Source: Bacteroidales bacterium (GTDB taxonomy: Bacteria > Bacteroidota > Bacteroidia > Bacteroidales > F082). From it: DNA of 64,000 bases. Under the pieces are notes generated by a model. It worked only from the letters and a program-made list of their open reading frames with translations, had not been told where the DNA came from and did not search any database. The stretch covers positions 1 through 64,000 of the forward strand of contig JAGBQJ010000035.1 of assembly GCA_017632935.1 (NCBI GenBank), given 5' to 3'. A program made the translations under genes and the position numbers. Below, one piece after another: positions 62,277 to 64,000 of this stretch (the stretch's first letter is position 1; each line of letters opens with the position of its first letter).

Positions 62277-63101
62277 ATGAAGAAACTTCTACTCTTAATA
62301 ACGCTAATCCTATCAACATCAACGATTTTCGCCTACGACATCATCCATCCCATAGGTGGTCGCGCCGCTGCCATGGGAGGCTCGTCGGTAGCTTCGCAAG
62401 GGCTGTGGGCTTTGCAAAACAACCCTGCCGGCATGGCCAATCTAGAGAAGATCAGCCTGGGCCTGTACTATGAAAACCGCTGGATGTTGCCCGAAACGGC
62501 CTACAAATGCGGTGCCTTCGCCCTGCCCACCAAATTCGGCACCTTAGGGCTGAGTTTCAACCAATTCGGCTCTTCGAAATACAACGAGAATAAGTTTGGC
62601 CTCGCCTATGCCAAGGACTTTGGCCGTTACCTGCAAATCGGCCTTCAACTCGACTACCTCCTGCTCAAAATCGGCAACGACTACGGTACATTCAACGCGG
62701 TTACCTTCGAGTTGGGTTTGCAGTCGCATGTTACCGACAAACTGACCTTGGGTACCTACATTTTCAATCCTGTCAATTTCAGTTTTGAACAGACCCTAAA
62801 TCATGAGAAACTGCCTATCGTGTTTCGTTTCGGCATGGCCTACCAGTTCACCAAGGATTTCGTCGGGCAATGCGAAATTGAGAAAAACACGGAGCTGGAG
62901 GGCGTCAACTTGCGCGGCGGATTGGAATATGAAGCCGTAAAAAACCTATACATCCGAGCAGGTGTGCAGACCAACCCGGGCATCCTGAGTTTCGGCCTCG
63001 GCTATGCCATCAGCTTCGCGCAAATCAACGTGTCGGCACAACTGCACAACGAGTTGGGTGCCTCCGCACAAATCGGCATGATTTTCAGCATCGGGAAGTG
63101 A
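62277..63101 (+). CDS. Outer-membrane beta-barrel protein of the PorV/PorQ-like type
   Basis: The 274-residue protein has a signal peptide (cleaved after STIFA) and an N-terminal block RAAAMGGSSVASQGLWALQNNPAGMANL, typical of the PorV/PorQ and UPF0164-type barrels, where NNPAG... starts the barrel. The rest alternates polar and hydrophobic residues in about 12-14 strands and ends in a strand (GASAQIGMIFSIGK). It may help T9SS export or surface display, as PorV-like proteins do, but it is shorter than PorV. The HhH gene begins 1 base after its stop. Confidence 0.82.
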   Translation: MKKLLLLITLILSTSTIFAYDIIHPIGGRAAAMGGSSVASQGLWALQNNPAGMANLEKISLGLYYENRWMLPETAYKCGAFALPTKFGTLGLSFNQFGSSKYNENKFGLAYAKDFGRYLQIGLQLDYLLLKIGNDYGTFNAVTFELGLQSHVTDKLTLGTYIFNPVNFSFEQTLNHEKLPIVFRFGMAYQFTKDFVGQCEIEKNTELEGVNLRGGLEYEAVKNLYIRAGVQTNPGILSFGLGYAISFAQINVSAQLHNELGASAQIGMIFSIGK

Positions 63102-63102
63102 C

Positions 63103-64000
63103 ATGAAACGGCTGATTTTCACCATATTATTCCTGACAGCCGCCTTGTTTGCGAAGGCGCAAATCGCCGTCGACACGCTCAGCACCGAGGCTTTGAACAA
63201 CCTGCTCATCGAACAAGTGGAGCGCTTGGCCGAAGATAGCGATGACGACCTTGATTATGAAGACCTTTTGGAAAACTACATCTTTCTCAGCGAAAATCCA
63301 GTCAATCTCAACAGCGACGAGGTCAGGCAGCTGGTGGAACTGCATCTGATTTCCGTGTTCCAGTACGAGGAGTTACAGAAATACCGTCGCTTTTATGGCG
63401 ATTTTATGTTCTTGGACGAGTTGGAGATGGTGGAAGGCTTCGACGAGCAGACCTTGGCCGTTATCAAGCCCGTAGTTTGCCTCGAAAAAGACCAAAGCAA
63501 GGACAAAATCACGCTCGACAAGATGGCGCGCTATGGCAAGCATCAACTATTAGGCCGTTACGAGCAAATCCTTGAGAAACAACAAGGTTACGCCCCCATT
63601 GACGACTCGACGCTTTTGGCCAAGCCCAACTCTCGCTACCTCGGCAACCCGCAGAAATACCAATTGAGATACACCTATAACTATAGGAACAAGATTCGCG
63701 CGGGCTTCACCTTGGAGAAAGATGCCGGCGAGATGTTTTATACTGACAAAGTCAGCGACACGATACAAAAACTGCTGGGCAACCAATACCATCGCGGCTT
63801 CGACTTCGTTGGCTTCCACCTCTATGCCAAGGACTTGGGCATCGTGAAAACCGCTGCTTTGGGGGATTATCAACTGGCTTTCGGTCAAGGCTTGACGCTA
63901 TGGTCGGGCATGAGTTTCGGCAAGGCAGGCGCAGGCAGCAGCGTAATGAAGCAAGGGCGCGGCATCACGCCCAAAGGCTCTGCCAGCGAGTACTCGTTCA
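63103..64000 (+). CDS. Exported helix-hairpin-helix protein, cut by window edge
   Basis: The first 299 codons are visible. The protein begins MKRLIFTILFLTAALFAKA with a signal peptide, followed by a helical segment (LEDL.. ENYIFLSENPVNLN) and helix-hairpin-helix repeats (SDEVRQLVELHLISVFQYEELQKYR, ELEMVEGFDEQTLAVIKPVV), then the start of a beta-rich part (YQLRYTYNYRNKIRAGF, LAFGQGLTLWSG) that looks like an outer-membrane barrel. This matches a long Bacteroidetes family of HhH-plus-barrel proteins of unknown function. It starts directly after the PorV/PorQ-like gene, so they are co-transcribed. Confidence 0.8.
   Translation, partial: MKRLIFTILFLTAALFAKAQIAVDTLSTEALNNLLIEQVERLAEDSDDDLDYEDLLENYIFLSENPVNLNSDEVRQLVELHLISVFQYEELQKYRRFYGDFMFLDELEMVEGFDEQTLAVIKPVVCLEKDQSKDKITLDKMARYGKHQLLGRYEQILEKQQGYAPIDDSTLLAKPNSRYLGNPQKYQLRYTYNYRNKIRAGFTLEKDAGEMFYTDKVSDTIQKLLGNQYHRGFDFVGFHLYAKDLGIVKTAALGDYQLAFGQGLTLWSGMSFGKAGAGSSVMKQGRGITPKGSASEYSF

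Overview
The window looks like a chromosomal piece of an uncultured Bacteroidota, most likely order Bacteroidales. The grounds are promoters of the Bacteroidetes sigma-ABfr type (TAnnTTTG, here TATCTTTG, TATTTTTG or TACNTTTG) just upstream of many genes, a type IX secretion C-terminal domain, FISUMP and DUF5018-type lipoproteins, a DUF4301 protein, a PorV/PorQ-like barrel and a lack of obvious Shine-Dalgarno sequences. I cannot name a genus.

Layout. 1-9.8 kb: envelope lipoproteins, a PlsC-type acyltransferase, a small RelE/ParE toxin-antitoxin pair, divergent aroC/smpB and two outer-membrane or surface proteins. 9.8-15.8 kb: M23 peptidase, a sulfatase-fold (LTA synthase-like) membrane protein with an apparently broken metal site, an MscS channel and an esterase. 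15.8-21.7 kb: minus-strand surface and signalling genes, including an L,D-transpeptidase, a membrane Ser/Thr kinase with an external FISUMP domain, the possible remains of a second kinase gene, and a T9SS-exported Omp28-like protein. 21.8-37.7 kb: housekeeping (EamA permease, ClpB, TrkH, S4 protein, DUF368 carrier, acylphosphatase, DnaB, RluA-type synthase, two tRNA-Leu, DUF4301).

37.75-60.6 kb is the most striking part: 15 plus-strand genes in nearly gapless order. They encode two TrkA-N/RyR proteins, a deoxyribosyltransferase-like protein, two exported coiled-coil/TPR proteins, an FHA-like/TM/trypsin protein, a C-lobe-only pseudokinase, two TIR proteins with a transmembrane helix (one carrying an FGE-sulfatase domain), two related small exported partners, another exported protein, an exported caspase-FGE protein and two exported TPR-CHAT proteases. 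These are domains of NLR-like conflict and cell-death systems, but here the proteases carry signal peptides and the signalling domains are anchored in the inner membrane. I infer an envelope-spanning signalling or defence system built partly by duplication. 60.6-64 kb returns to ordinary genes (LOG family, DUF456, outer-membrane barrel, HhH protein cut by the window edge).

A second theme is small dispersed palindromes and repeats. Some are intergenic (2770, 14725, 28261, 30642) and some lie in frame inside genes (aroC, the esterase, the DUF2779 nuclease).
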